From positions 124,001-188,000 of the forward strand of contig NZ_CP151101.1 in the NCBI RefSeq assembly GCF_038096175.1: a stretch of DNA of 64,000 nt, in the 5' to 3' direction. The notes under the pieces were generated by a model, which saw only the letters and a program-made list of their open reading frames with translations, was not told where the DNA came from and ran no database searches. Numbering within the stretch: position 1 is the stretch's first letter; the number at the start of each line of letters is the position of its first letter. This document shows, piece by piece, positions 1 to 9,359 of the stretch. This DNA comes from Nostoc sp. UHCC 0302. GTDB taxonomy: Bacteria > Cyanobacteriota > Cyanobacteriia > Cyanobacteriales > Nostocaceae. A program made the translations under genes and the position numbers.

Positions 1-2
1 TA

Positions 3-1076
3 GAACTACAAACACAAGTGGCACATCAACAACTCAAGAATGCCTCCGTTGTAGTTACCCCAAGCACTACAGCGGTTATAGAGCCACCCAAATTCTCAAA
101 GATTGACGGGCTTACTAAAGCTGCAACTGTTGTTGGAATCAACACCCAATGCCTGCGTGTTGACAAAGCACCTAGCTACGAAAGACTTATCTTCTCTGTC
201 AAAACAGAAGATTTCAATTCACTACCGAAATTTAAAGCAGCAAGCAAGCTGGCACTGGGCATTAGCGAGAAGGAAGATTTGCCCTTTTACATATATGCCC
301 CAGAACAGATTGCTGTGGAAGTGCCTTTGCCACCTCAACAAAGGACTTATTATGATTTTCCCACTCGTCAGTGGAATAGCGGTGAGCGCCTGATTGTTCT
401 GGGTCAATCTTTAGATGGCGAAGTCATCATTAATTTGTCCAGTGAAGACACACCACAAATATTAGTGGTAGGTACTACTGGCTCCGGCAAGAGCAATTTC
501 TTCCGCGCTGCGGCTTATTGTCTATTAATGCAGGGTGCAAGAGTCGATGTCTGTGGTGGCAAGGTCAGTGACTACGAAGATTTTGCTGACCGTTTCCCCT
601 CTATCACTATGAACGACATGGGGAAAACTTTTGAATTTGTGGGTGAGTATTTTAATGAGTGCGTGAGCCGTAACTCCATGACTAAAGCGCAATTAGACTT
701 AGAAATTCCTTGGATATTGTTTATTGACGAATATAAAGGCACAGTCCCGTTTGAGGATGCTTTACGTAAAGCATACGATCAACAGTTGTGTGAAGTCGGT
801 CGCCGGGGCAGAGGTTTAAAAATCCATATCGTTGTTGGTTTACAGCGTGGAGCTAAACGTAGCAAGGAAGATCCACAAGGACTGCCACCTGACTTACGTG
901 ATAATCTGCCGTGCCGGATTGCTTTTCGCTGTGTTGACGCTACTTCGGGGCGCATGATTCTGATGCGGCGGGGTGAAGCTGTCACATCATTGCAAGGCCG
1001 GGGTGATGGCATCGTTCAATCTGGTTTGTTAGATGCCAGATTCCAGGCATATCGATTCGATACTATTCCCGCTTAA
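3..1076 (+). CDS. FtsK/SpoIIIE-like P-loop ATPase, 5' end outside window
   Basis: The frame is open from base 3, so the true start probably lies upstream; the GTG at 18 is only the first in-window candidate. Counted from that GTG, a Walker A motif (GTTGSGKS) lies at residues 152-159 and a Walker B (WILFIDE) at 232-238, followed by an RRGRGLKIHIVVGLQRG strand as in FtsK/SpoIIIE/TraD-type DNA-pumping motors. About 130 residues precede the ATPase core and no transmembrane segment is visible, so this is a soluble, short member rather than the cell-division FtsK. Such stand-alone ATPases are common on plasmids and integrated elements, which fits the BRO-N gene just downstream. The precise role (plasmid partition, conjugation or phage) cannot be told. 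ATPase family is well supported; function is inferred. Confidence 0.8.
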   Translation, partial: ELQTQVAHQQLKNASVVVTPSTTAVIEPPKFSKIDGLTKAATVVGINTQCLRVDKAPSYERLIFSVKTEDFNSLPKFKAASKLALGISEKEDLPFYIYAPEQIAVEVPLPPQQRTYYDFPTRQWNSGERLIVLGQSLDGEVIINLSSEDTPQILVVGTTGSGKSNFFRAAAYCLLMQGARVDVCGGKVSDYEDFADRFPSITMNDMGKTFEFVGEYFNECVSRNSMTKAQLDLEIPWILFIDEYKGTVPFEDALRKAYDQQLCEVGRRGRGLKIHIVVGLQRGAKRSKEDPQGLPPDLRDNLPCRIAFRCVDATSGRMILMRRGEAVTSLQGRGDGIVQSGLLDARFQAYRFDTIPA

Positions 1077-1100
1077 TCTCCATTCCTTAAAATTCAGATT

Positions 1101-1475
1101 ATGTCTAATTTATCAATTTTTGTTTTTGAGGCTCAAGAAGTTCGTTTCGTCGGCACTCCAGAAAAACCCGAATGGATTGCAGCGGATGTGTGTGCAATTC
1201 TGGAAATTCAAAACGTCTCACAAGCTTTAGCTCTTTTTGATGCGGATGAGAGGGGTCTATGTAATGTATATACCCCTGGCGATGACAATCCGCAAGGGCA
1301 GGAAATGCTAACAGTGACCGAGGCTGGGCTTTACCGATTGATTTTCAAGTCCCGTAAACCTGTTGCTAAACGTTTCCAGCGATGGGTTTTTCACGAAGTG
1401 CTTCCATCACTGCGGCGCACTGGAAAGTACGAAATTCCTAAGCCAAATCTCTGCTTTGAGGTGAACCCAAATTGA
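1101..1475 (+). CDS. BRO-N domain (phage antirepressor-like) protein, probably truncated
   Basis: The 124-residue product begins with a typical BRO family N-terminal domain: FEAQEVRFVGTPEKPEWIAADVCAILEI, then a DERG turn, LTVTEAGLYRLIFKSRKP and KRFQRWVFHEVLPSLRRTGKY. BRO-N domains bind DNA and are found in phage antirepressors and transposon-borne regulators. The reading frame ends about 10 residues after the domain, whereas many BRO proteins carry a second C-terminal domain, so the gene may have lost its 3' part. Its last 38 bases overlap, tail to tail, the end of the convergent exoprotein gene, which is also short for its family. It starts 25 bases after the ATPase gene on the same strand and may be cotranscribed with it. 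The domain call is firm; the target of regulation is unknown. Confidence 0.8.
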   Translation: MSNLSIFVFEAQEVRFVGTPEKPEWIAADVCAILEIQNVSQALALFDADERGLCNVYTPGDDNPQGQEMLTVTEAGLYRLIFKSRKPVAKRFQRWVFHEVLPSLRRTGKYEIPKPNLCFEVNPN

Positions 1476-2460
1476 GAGCTATTCCTGTCATCAACTGACT
1501 TGAACCTGACATATCTATGTTATGAGCATTAACTGTAATGTTACCCCCGCTTACTGCTCGAACATTAACTTCAGCTTTATTGGTAAGAGATACATCTGCT
1601 AGTGCTACATCGTTAGGAAAGCTTAAATTTACCTCTTTGCCATTGACTTCAAGCCCGATGCTACCTATTCCTGCTAACCCTCCCAGTTCGACTCGACCAC
1701 CAAATGCTTTTAATCCTCCACGATTTCCGTTTACTCCTGGTGAGATATTTCCAGTTGGTGGATCTCTAAACTCTAATCCATCTATATTGATATCACCGCC
1801 TACTAACAATAGACTATTACCATTAGCCACTCTCAGACCATAGGTAGGATATCCTGCTGGATCTAATCCCGCTGGTGCAATGGACTGAGAGTGAATACTT
1901 CCAGCTTTTACTTGATTAAACAATAATGCAGAGGGATCAATAGTTAATAAACCAGGAGAATTAGCCAATGTCACATTGAAAAAGCCTTGATTCCCAAAAC
2001 CAATTGCATTAGCTGTAGTTGCAATAAACGAGCCTCCAATATTGAGAGTTGCATTTTTCCCAAAAAAAATACCATTCGGATTGAGGAAAAATAGATTCGC
2101 CGTCCCATTTGCCCGGATTAAACCGTCAATATTAGATATTGAGTTTCCTGTAACACGAGTGAAGATATTCTCAATCGACGTGGGATTGTTAAAAAATGCT
2201 TCTCCACCCGTAGGTATAGAAAACTGCCTAAAACTGTGGAACAGGTTGCTTCCTCGAACAGTTCCCCCTTCTATTGTGCAAGCCGTGCATCCTGGTGTAA
2301 CGCTAGAATTTATCGGCAGTGTATTATCGGGAACAATCTGAGCGTTCACAGGGCTACTTGTTACAAAAGTTGCGCTTGCATAGCATCCTGTAAGAGTTAT
2401 CGTTCCAAAACCAAATAGCAGCGACTTCCAGCGTTGATAATACTCTGATTTTAGTTTCAC
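1438..2460 (-). CDS. Haemagglutination-activity-domain exoprotein (TpsA-like), 3'-truncated
   Basis: A 340-residue protein with an N-terminal export signal (hydrophobic stretch near residues 13-40, containing LTGC and ending SSPVNAQ) followed by the conserved TPS/haemagglutination-activity domain. Seen motifs include NLFHSFRQFSIPTGGEAFF, TGNSISNIDGLI, LFFLNPNGIFFG and GGSFIATTANAI, typical of cyanobacterial two-partner secretion exoproteins exported through a TpsB outer-membrane pore. Family members usually continue for several hundred residues of beta-helical repeats; this one stops soon after the domain, inside the last codons of the convergent BRO-N gene. No TpsB partner gene is in the window. 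The likely reading is a 3' truncation caused by rearrangement, leaving an exported but short and possibly non-functional product. Confidence 0.8.
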   Translation of the reverse strand: MKLKSEYYQRWKSLLFGFGTITLTGCYASATFVTSSPVNAQIVPDNTLPINSSVTPGCTACTIEGGTVRGSNLFHSFRQFSIPTGGEAFFNNPTSIENIFTRVTGNSISNIDGLIRANGTANLFFLNPNGIFFGKNATLNIGGSFIATTANAIGFGNQGFFNVTLANSPGLLTIDPSALLFNQVKAGSIHSQSIAPAGLDPAGYPTYGLRVANGNSLLLVGGDINIDGLEFRDPPTGNISPGVNGNRGGLKAFGGRVELGGLAGIGSIGLEVNGKEVNLSFPNDVALADVSLTNKAEVNVRAVSGGNITVNAHNIDMSGSSQLMTGIALNLGSPQSRDLA

Positions 2461-2732
2461 AACAATCTCACTTTTAGCACCCAGTAGTCATAGTACCTCT
2501 TTTCTACTTTCACTAGAGAATAATTGAAAAACCCTATTTTCACATTCTCTTATATATAAATGACAAACAGTAAAATGGGCGTGCAATCGTCGTGTTGGTT
2601 CAGGAAAAATAGGAAATACCCCCAACTGAGTTTGGTAAAATCTATATCCCTAGCGAGATATCTTCTTAGGTGTAGTATCTGGAACAAAAGAATAACTGAT
2701 GTAATAGTAGTGTGTAATATGATGTTGAATTC

Positions 2733-3167
2733 ATGAAAAATCCTCAGTATACTGATCCTGATTTTCAGAAGCTTTTCGCTCAAATTGCTCCAGAAATAGC
2801 AGATACTTTCAACGGTGAGCAGTTAGAAGCCATAAGGAGGAGTTTTTGCTCTCATGCTTGGACTCGTCATCCTTTAGATATAAGACTTTCAGTTCCAATT
2901 CCCAGATTAAAGTTTTATCTGGTATTGCTGGCAGGTTCAGAACGTCGCTCTCAATTGCGTCTACGCTATCAAAAACGTTTATACCCTTTCTGGACTCCTG
3001 CTAATATCTTGTTCCTCATGGGATTTTCGATTACTCTCCTAGCTTGTATTTATACTATATTTTCCTTTGCATTATCCTCAGCTACCCCTATATTTACCTC
3101 AGATTATCCTACTTCAATTTCTTGGATTTATGAGCAAGCTGAATGCAAACATACGAGTAGAATCTAG
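2733..3167 (+). CDS. Small cyanobacterial membrane protein, unknown function (paralogue 1)
   Basis: The 144-residue product has a charged N-terminal half (FAQIAPEIADTFNGEQLEAIRRSF, HPLDIRLSVPIPRLKFYLVLLAGSERR) and a hydrophobic segment near residues 88-115 (ANILFLMGFSITLLACIYTIFSF), suggesting a single membrane helix with a cytoplasmic head. The next gene, 3241-3492, encodes a shorter relative with the same IAxTFxxxQLxxxRxxF, DIRLS and FYLVxLxGxESR pattern, so this is a tandem paralogous pair. I do not recognise a named family. The start is the first ATG; no strong ribosome binding site precedes it. Function is unknown; that it is a real gene is supported mainly by the paralogy. Confidence 0.6.
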   Translation: MKNPQYTDPDFQKLFAQIAPEIADTFNGEQLEAIRRSFCSHAWTRHPLDIRLSVPIPRLKFYLVLLAGSERRSQLRLRYQKRLYPFWTPANILFLMGFSITLLACIYTIFSFALSSATPIFTSDYPTSISWIYEQAECKHTSRI

Positions 3168-3240
3168 CATTATGGGAAGTGTGGGATTATAAACATAATC
3201 CCAACTTGTAAAGCTCATTTATTATTAGATAAAAATTTAT

Positions 3241-3492
3241 ATGCTGAGAAAACGTTTTATAAAGAATCCTAATGACACTGATACTTTTAGAAAATATTTT
3301 TTTGCGCGTATTCCTCCTCAAATAGCAATTACTTTTACTCCAGTTCAGCTAGCAGAACTTAGAAAGGTATTTGGTAATCGTCTTGGCAAACTTCATCATA
3401 TAGATATTAGGCTTTCTATTTCCTTTTTTAAAAAATCCTTTTATCTAGTTTTTTTATTAGGGAAAGAAAGTCGCTTAAAGCAACGGTTATAA
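3241..3492 (+). CDS. Truncated paralogue of the preceding small membrane protein
   Basis: The 83-residue product aligns by eye with residues 8-75 of the protein at 2733-3167: ARIPPQIAITFTPVQLAELRKVFGNR corresponds to AQIAPEIADTFNGEQLEAIRRSF, and HHIDIRLSISFFKKSFYLVFLLGKESR to HPLDIRLSVPIPRLKFYLVLLAGSERR. It ends before the membrane-helix portion of the longer copy, so it has either lost its anchor by truncation or is a naturally soluble version. It starts 73 bases after its neighbour on the same strand. Function is unknown. Confidence 0.5.
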   Translation: MLRKRFIKNPNDTDTFRKYFFARIPPQIAITFTPVQLAELRKVFGNRLGKLHHIDIRLSISFFKKSFYLVFLLGKESRLKQRL

Positions 3493-3656
3493 AAATTTAA
3501 TTCACAGATGACAGTATCGACAACACCACCACTCCCTATACTTGCTACTAAATTTTCTTTCTTATATAGCCAAGATTTTATTAACTTTTATTACAAGTGT
3601 TGGACAAGATTTCTGGAAAAAGCATTATGCGCTATGTAGTCTAATTCAACCATTAC

Positions 3657-3971
3657 TTGATGCTTTTATTAGCTCAAGAGGGACTCATGATTAATCGAAT
3701 TATAGATATAATTTTCGTAGACTCCTTAGCCTTTGTAATTAATGTCACATTTGGGACACTGCTTCACAGTAAAATCTGCAACTACTCGGAGCCAGAAAAA
3801 ACACCCTTAGATTCTCAACCAGAAGAGATTAGCTCTAATCTATCAATTTCATCATTATCTTCAGATTCAAAAAACATTGGTTCGGACGCTCCTGTCCTCA
3901 GCAAATATTCTAAAGTGAATGCAAAGATGAAAACGGAAGCTTTAATGAAAAATGCTTCTTGCAATAACTAG
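3657..3971 (+). CDS. Hypothetical protein, doubtful
   Basis: An open frame of 104 codons with a moderately hydrophobic N-terminal half (INRIIDIIFVDSLAFVINVTFGTLL) and a serine-rich, low-complexity C-terminal half. There is no recognisable domain and no ribosome binding site at the first ATG; a second ATG at 3687 is equally possible. It lies in the same orientation as the two small paralogues upstream. It may be a genuine small membrane-anchored protein or chance; I list it because nothing better occupies the stretch. Confidence 0.25.
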   Translation: MMLLLAQEGLMINRIIDIIFVDSLAFVINVTFGTLLHSKICNYSEPEKTPLDSQPEEISSNLSISSLSSDSKNIGSDAPVLSKYSKVNAKMKTEALMKNASCNN

Positions 3972-4421
3972 TACTCGAGCAAACTAAAATTGTCGGATGA
4001 AAGCGCTTTCTTGTGCAGGCGAGCAGAAGAGCGCATATAAAGATGCAGAGTTAGGGAGTTGCAGCACAATTTCTTAACTTTGCCTCTGTGTCCCTTATTT
4101 CCAAAATTTTGGGGTTGGTAAATCACTAACTCACCTATTCGGCTATTTTGCTCTGGAGATGTTAAATCACAGAGCGGAACGGCTTTGCTAGATCCTTTCT
4201 TAAATGACTGGTCTTGTCTACCTGACAATACCTTTGCTACTCTTGTAATCTATCGGTCTTAGCTAGAGTTTCTTCAGTACTACTTCTTTGCTAGGCATTT
4301 CTCAGCCATGATTTAGACTGATACACATAGTTGAAATAATTTACAAGTTATTAAAAACACAAGCTTTCTACCAAATTTTCCGGTCTGGTGACAGAACGCT
4401 TGTAGAACTAATCAGTACAAT
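3972..4421. other. Stretch without a convincing gene
   Basis: An 86-codon minus-strand frame crosses this stretch but shows no domain, and the sequence is irregular. I see no RNA gene or clear repeat here. It separates the small-protein group from the lipoprotein-like remnant. Confidence 0.3.
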
Positions 4422-4439
4422 TTGAAGTCAGTATTGGGT

Positions 4440-4737
4440 ATGCGTCCTGTTCTCTATTCTTTAATTACAACCCTGATTTGTACTTGTTTAACTGCTGGTT
4501 GCCAACAGAAAGTCAATAATTTATCTTCTGTACTTCTTGGTAGCTCTGCGCCTCAAAATGTACTCTCCCGAATTACCGAATATAGTGCTGCTAACGATTC
4601 TAGCTCCTATCGAGGTGACGGACGAGGATTTCGCTAATCCTAAAAAATATTCAGATTTGACAGTTGTAAATAGAGATAACTATCTTGTCTGCACCCGTGA
4701 TTTTATAAATGACTTGGCACTAAAACTTTCACAATAA
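4440..4737 (+). pseudogene. Small lipoprotein gene, apparently frameshifted
   Basis: From the ATG at 4440 the reading frame encodes a clear lipoprotein signal peptide: MRPVLYSLITTLICTCLTAGC, with lipobox LTAGC and the lipidated cysteine near residue 21. That frame stops at 4637 after a low-quality tail. The overlapping +1 frame continues to 4737 with ordinary-looking coding sequence (PIEVTDEDFANPKKYSDLTVVNRDNYLVCTRDF). The simplest reading is a single lipoprotein gene of about 95-100 codons broken by one frameshift around 4590. Alternatively only the short 66-residue lipoprotein is made. A TTG at 4422 is a less likely start. The family is not recognised. Confidence 0.4.
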
Positions 4738-4903
4738 AATCAGATGAATTTATAGAGTCATAGTTCGAATTAGCTACTTAATCCTACTTTAGAACCGCCT
4801 TTCAGTACCAGCGGTTTTAAATGCAATAAAGGTAGGAAAGGCTAAAATATTCTGCTTTGGTTTGTTAACCCAAAAAAGTAATAAACAGGTTTGATAAAAC
4901 TTA

Positions 4904-5296
4904 TTAGTTTCGCTTAATCAATTGTTCTAGAATTCTTTCTAATCTATCTACTGCGGCGTTAGTTGATGCCTGACTTGCCTCTAATCTGGCTTGACTTTCA
5001 TCTAGTCTCAGAACTACACCGTCTAATACGGCATTTCTAGCTTTTGTTGTCTCGATAAAATCTGTAGTTGTATCAACAAAGTTGTCTATTTTCGTAGCTA
5101 AGTTATCAACTGTTTCACTCATACCTTGAAAGGCTACAGCTAAACCGTCAAGCTGCCTTTGGGTCAAATCTTGGCGCTCAACAAGTTGGTCAAGCCTACT
5201 GTTAGTTGATTCGGCGTATCTAGCTGTAGATACTAGTAATTGTTTTACAGTTTCCAGTTCATTTTCAACATTGTCTAATCGCTGCGGGTTGCTCAT
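4904..5296 (-). CDS. Coiled-coil protein, unknown function
   Basis: The 130-residue product is almost wholly predicted coiled coil: heptad-like leucine/valine spacing runs from residue 7 (LDNVENELETVKQLLV) through DNLATKIDNFVDTTTDFIETT to the end (VDRLERILEQLIKRN). It resembles the short coiled-coil proteins abundant in filamentous cyanobacteria and phages, which are hard to assign. There is no signal peptide or membrane segment. It starts at a clean ATG and stands alone between the lipoprotein remnant and an IS1380 element that lies 180 bases beyond its start codon. A structural or oligomerising role is only a guess. Confidence 0.65.
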   Translation of the reverse strand: MSNPQRLDNVENELETVKQLLVSTARYAESTNSRLDQLVERQDLTQRQLDGLAVAFQGMSETVDNLATKIDNFVDTTTDFIETTKARNAVLDGVVLRLDESQARLEASQASTNAAVDRLERILEQLIKRN

Positions 5297-5475
5297 GGTG
5301 TGTTTCTTGATAATTATTGCTTTAGTTAAAAGGCGATAAGCTCCCGCTTACGCATAAAGAGTATCGCTTAGGTGATCATGCAGCTCCCTTCTCTTTGTAA
5401 TCAAACATAACGTAACAACAGCACTTGAGCAAGAGTTTAGTCGTACAGTCCCAAGCGATCGCCTTTATGCTTAAA

Positions 5476-7308
5476 CGCGAATTTCTCACAAAATCTGAAA
5501 AAAAGGGATCAAAAACTGCGAAAATGTATATATAGCAAGCATTTCAGCAGTTATAGAACATGACCCCAGCTTCGACAGATCGTATACCAAAACAGTTCAG
5601 ATTTGAACAGCCAAAGTCAGTTCCAGTCGTAGTTAATTTCCAGGGTGGGCAAGTAACATCTGATGCAGGTTTAAGCCTAATTGCTGAAATAGACAGAAAA
5701 CTGCAAATCACATCACAGTTTGCACTATGTTTCCAAGATTACCGAAAGCCTTATCGAATTGATCATTCAATAGAAGACTTAATTAAACAACGAATCTACG
5801 GGTTGGTCATGGGATACGAAGACTTAAATGACCATGAAGAATTACGTTATGATCCGATGTTTGCTATAGCATTAGGGAGAAGAATTGGAGTAAAGGATGA
5901 GCCTGCAATATTAGCAGGGAAGAGTACATTGAATAGGTTGGAACATTGTCCTGAAGATGTAGAACAAGGAGCGGATAGTCGTTACCATAAAATTGGGCAT
6001 TCTTCAGCAGAAATTGAAAGCCTATTTGTAAGTATATTTTTAAAATCTTACTCAAAAGAACCACGAAAAATTATTTTAGACTTAGATGTAACGGATGATT
6101 TAGTGCACGGCAATCAGGAGCAAGTTTTCTTCAATACTTATTACGGAGGATACTGTTATGCTCCACTTTATATTTTCTGTGGAAAACATTTGTTAGCAGC
6201 TAAACTTAGACCTTCAAATGTAGACCCAGCAGCCGGGGCATTATCAGAACTACAAAGAGTGATTAAACAAATACGGGAAAAATGGAAGAATGTTGAGATT
6301 TTAGTACGTGGAGATAGTGCCTATTCCAGAGACGATATCATGACATGGTGTGAGTCGCAGGCTGGAGTTGACTACGTTTTTGGATTAGCGCGAAATAGTC
6401 GTCGAGGTAAATGGCTACGACGACTCAACATAGAGCGAAGCTTGAATTTGAGCAGAAATTATCAACAGTAACTTCATTCTTAGAAACTGTATTTAAACCA
6501 GATGAACAAATTTCTGAACTTGCTTGTGACCTGATTGATAACTCAATTTGGCATAAATCGTTAGACTATCAGACTCGTGAATCTTGGAGTCGTAGTCGTC
6601 GTGTTGTTTGTAAGGTTGAATATGGAATAAAGGGAAACAATATTCGTTTTGTTGTTACAAGTCTTCCTACCAATAAAGTACCCCCTGGTCAACTATACAG
6701 AGAAAAATATTGTAAGCGGGGGGAGATGGAAAATCGCTTTAAGGAACAACAACTAGAACTTTTTAGTGATAGAACTAGTACTCATACGTTTGCAGGAAAT
6801 CAGCTACGCTTATGGTTTTCTTCTCTTGCTTACGTTTTGATGAATGCATTGCGGTCACAATGTTTAGCCAAAACCGAATTAAAAAATTCTCAAGTTGGGA
6901 CTATTCGGACAAAATTATTGAAGTTAGGAGCCTTAATTACTATAAGCTCACGGCGAATTTTAATTGCGATTACTAGCTCAAGTCCTGTAAAACATATCTT
7001 TGCTGCTGCTTACAAATGCTTAAAAATGCTCCCGAATACCGCTTAATTTCGAGTCAAGCAGCATTTCACCTTCTCTCTAATAATATTTTTGGCTTGGTTT
7101 GATTCAAGCCTTGTTTTGGATGCTTAATTTTATGAACAAAGTGTTTCAATCTCAGCATAAGCAAAAATCTTAGTAACTGTTTTAGCTTGAGAATTGCTAT
7201 TTTGTACTTACTTTATTTCCCATCATAAATTTCAATTGATGATGTATCAAAAAGTGTCTTACATCAAGCGATGTGAATTGATTTTTTATTGTTTGTGAGA
7301 AATTTGCG
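5476..7308 (+). mobile_element. IS1380-family insertion sequence, degraded copy
   Basis: The element is bounded by terminal inverted repeats of the type CGCGAATTTCTCACAAA (left, from 5476) and its complement with one change (right, ending 7308). It is flanked on both sides by the 5-bp direct repeat TTAAA (5471-5475 and 7309-7313), a target duplication of a size known for IS1380. Its length of 1833 bp nearly equals the 1835 bp of the intact relative at 46739-48573. Its transposase is frameshifted, so it could move only with help in trans. Confidence 0.9.
5560..7046 (+). pseudogene. IS1380-family transposase, one frameshift
   Basis: Two overlapping frames (5560-6471 and 6411-7046) together cover the whole DDE-type IS1380 transposase. 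The first carries TSDAGLSLIAEIDRK, DHEELRYDPMF, IILDLDVTDDLVHGNQE and ILVRGDSAYSRDDIM; the second carries RRVVCKVEY, KYCKRGEMENRFKEQQ and THTFAGNQLRLWFSSLAY. The same order is found, uninterrupted over 495 codons, in the intact copy at 47002-48489. Comparison puts the frame change just after FGLARNSR, near 6400-6411. One small indel is enough to explain it. No slippery heptamer is obvious, so I call it a pseudogene rather than programmed frameshifting. Confidence 0.88.
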
Positions 7309-7348
7309 TTAAACAGGAGCTTATCGCCCCTATCTCAAAACAACGAAT

Positions 7349-7600
7349 CTACCCCGCTATATCTTTGCCACTCTTGTAGTTCATCGCTCTGGGCTTTCTT
7401 CTGTTACGCGGGACTACTGTTGATTTATTGGGTGCTTGGGGTGCGCGGCATTTTTCACAGTAGAGCGGTCGCGGGCCAAAGGTTTCTCTTTGGGTCGGCT
7501 CTTGGCACTGCTGGCAAATAAAGTTAAAAACGCGGGTGTGAATCTGTCTTTGATGCGCTCTGACGGTGTACTCTTTAACTTCAACTATTTTGCTGGGCAT
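7349..7600 (-). CDS. Small zinc-ribbon protein
   Basis: The 83-residue product contains two CxxC pairs (FICQQCQEP at about residues 28-33 and LYCEKCRAP at about 47-53) spaced 18 residues apart, the layout of a zinc ribbon, followed by a basic tail (PRNRRKPRA). Such small zinc-ribbon proteins are common and mostly uncharacterised in Nostocales, where they may bind nucleic acid. It starts at an ATG and ends 41 bases right of the IS1380 element; a convergent arrangement with the transposase is visible. Function unknown. Confidence 0.55.
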   Translation of the reverse strand: MPSKIVEVKEYTVRAHQRQIHTRVFNFICQQCQEPTQRETFGPRPLYCEKCRAPQAPNKSTVVPRNRRKPRAMNYKSGKDIAG

Positions 7601-7749
7601 TGGCTAATTTTATGTCTCTACTTCTTTAATAATAGAGAATTCAGTCCTTCTGGAGTCAGGAGTCAGAATTGAACAGGAGTGCGATTGGTAAATGTAGCGC
7701 AGCTTGGAAGTACGAGTATAAACTCTTTTTATTTAGTTCCTTTACGAAA

Positions 7750-7791
7750 ATTCAGTCCTTCTGAATTCTGACTCCGGAAGGACTGAATTTT
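7750..7791. terminator. Strong inverted repeat, terminator-like, with matching upstream half copy
   Basis: AAAATTCAGTCCTTC is followed after a 14-base loop by its complement GGAAGGACTGAATTTT, a stem of about 15 pairs. A direct copy of the left arm, ATTCAGTCCTTCTGGAGTC, lies at 7641. The loop motif GAATTCTGACTCC is of a kind widespread between genes of Nostoc-like genomes. It could act as a bidirectional terminator or be a palindromic dispersed repeat. Confidence 0.5.
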
Positions 7792-7852
7792 GTTTTGTTA
7801 ACAAAATTAAAATTATAATTAGTAAAGCTGGAATTTAGCAAAGTCCTAGAAA

Positions 7853-8119
7853 ATGCAAGTCTCACTATTTTCAGTTTGGCAATGGGCAGATTATTTAAGT
7901 CGAATGAATGGCATGAGTTCTTATGAAATTAAGTATCGAGAGCTAGGAACAAGGATATTAAATATCCTTAAATCAATTTCTAATTTCAAAGAAAGTATCG
8001 AGGTTAAGCAAGTACCAACAGCCTTTTTTAGCTCATCAGATGATATATATGAGTGGCTTTTATCACTAGAACCTACTTTACTAGAATTTAGACTAACGCA
8101 AAGCCAAGTTACCCCATAA
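7853..8119 (+). CDS. Hypothetical protein, 88 aa
   Basis: An uninterrupted frame from ATG with normal composition: MQVSLFSVWQWADYLSRMNG, then YEIKYRELGTRILNILKSISNF and a C-terminal YEWLLSLEPTLLEFRL segment. There is no signal peptide, membrane helix or known motif; it is probably a small, mostly helical soluble protein. It lies between a palindromic repeat and an IS903-type remnant. I do not recognise the family. Confidence 0.4.
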   Translation: MQVSLFSVWQWADYLSRMNGMSSYEIKYRELGTRILNILKSISNFKESIEVKQVPTAFFSSSDDIYEWLLSLEPTLLEFRLTQSQVTP

Positions 8120-8350
8120 CAGCGAAAATTAAGCTACGCCAGGTATGTGATATAAAAATATTTAATTAAGTTGAAATACCTCGCTTTAGCTGAAATCACT
8201 ACTTACTCTCACCGTCTATTTCACTGTAGTCGCCTCATGCAAGAGCTAGATTTGAGTAGATTTTGTCTACCTGAATCTAGCCTGTGTCTATTACAAAACC
8301 GCTCTCTCCTTCCTGAATCCTACCCCGCAATACCTTTGCCTAGCCCAACG

Positions 8351-9294
8351 ATGAAGACGAAAGCCCAGTATAAAGTTCGGAATTGGAACGCTTATGATGC
8401 TTCCCTAAAGCAGCGAGGCAGTATAACTTTCTGGGTGAACGAAGAAGTAATTGAGCAGTGGCGCAACCAACAGAAAACGGGGAGAAAGGGAGCATCAAAT
8501 TATTATAGTGACGTAGCGATCGCCACTATGGTAACGATTCAATCGGTGTTTAATTTACCAGGGCGGCAAGCAGAAGGGTGTAATGGAAGTCACTGTTCAT
8601 GCTGATGGGGATTGAGCTAGCAGTGCCGGATCACTCTACCCTATGCCGTCGTTTGAGCAAGTTGTCAGTGACACTGCCTGTAATTCCAAAGAACGACGCT
8701 ATCCATGTTGTGGTGGATTCAACTGGGGTGAAAGTATACGGGGAGGGAGAGTGGAAGGTTCGCGCACACGGGGTAGGTAAACGACGGACGTGGCGGAAGT
8801 TGCATCTTGGCTGTGATGAAGCAACCGGAGAAATTTTGGCTGCGGTGGTGACTACTAATGATATGGCTGATTGCGAGATTTTACCGGATTTGTTAGAGCA
8901 GATTAATCAAGAGATTGAACAGGTGTCAGGCGATGGTGCTTATGACACATTCGACTGTTATGATACCATTGCTCTTGCTGGGGCCAAAGCTACAATTCCA
9001 CCTCGTAGTAACGCTCAAATTCAACAGTCTAAAAATTCTGAACTACCGCCACATCCAAGAGATGAAAATCTGCGTCAGATAGAGCAAATTGGTCGCCAGC
9101 AATGGAAACATCAGAGTGCTTATCATAGACGTTCTTTGTCTGAAACCGCTATGTTTCGACTTAAAAGTATTTTTGGAGGCAAGTTACGACGACGCTTTTT
9201 CGACAATCAAGCTGTTGAATTATTCCTGCAATGTGCTGCGCTTAATCGCATGATCCAATTGGGCAAACCAGATAGCTACAAAGTGCAAGACTAA
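8351..9294 (+). pseudogene. IS5-family (IS903 group) transposase, frameshifted
   Basis: The ATG at 8351 opens an IS903-like N-terminus (YKVRNWNAYDASLKQRGSITFWVNEEVIEQW, YSDVAIATMVTIQSVFNL). The catalytic part continues in another frame at 8599-9294: VPDHSTLCRR, VVDSTGVKVYGEGEWKVR, WRKLHLGCDEATGEI, SGDGAYDT, IPPRSNA and YHRRSLSETAMFRLK, giving the DDE residues. Around 8570-8600 two single-base insertions (in the GGG of gaaggg and in gaagtc) would restore a continuous product, as judged against the family pattern. The right end of the element is marked by GGGCTTTGTTGCATGAAAC read inward from 9350, close to the IS903 terminal repeat; I could not find the matching left end, so the element is decayed. 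Confidence 0.85.
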
Positions 9295-9359
9295 CTCACT
9301 GTTCTATTAAGAGAAGGTGTGGCTTTTTTCTGTTTCATGCAACAAAGCCCATCTAAATA

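Noticed and set aside
3968-4228. 86-codon minus-strand frame
   Set aside because: No ribosome binding site, domain or neighbour supports it, and composition is irregular; only the stretch is noted as non-coding.
5560-7046. Programmed frameshifting in the IS1380 transposase
   Set aside because: The related copy at 47002-48489 is one continuous frame and no slippery run lies at the junction.
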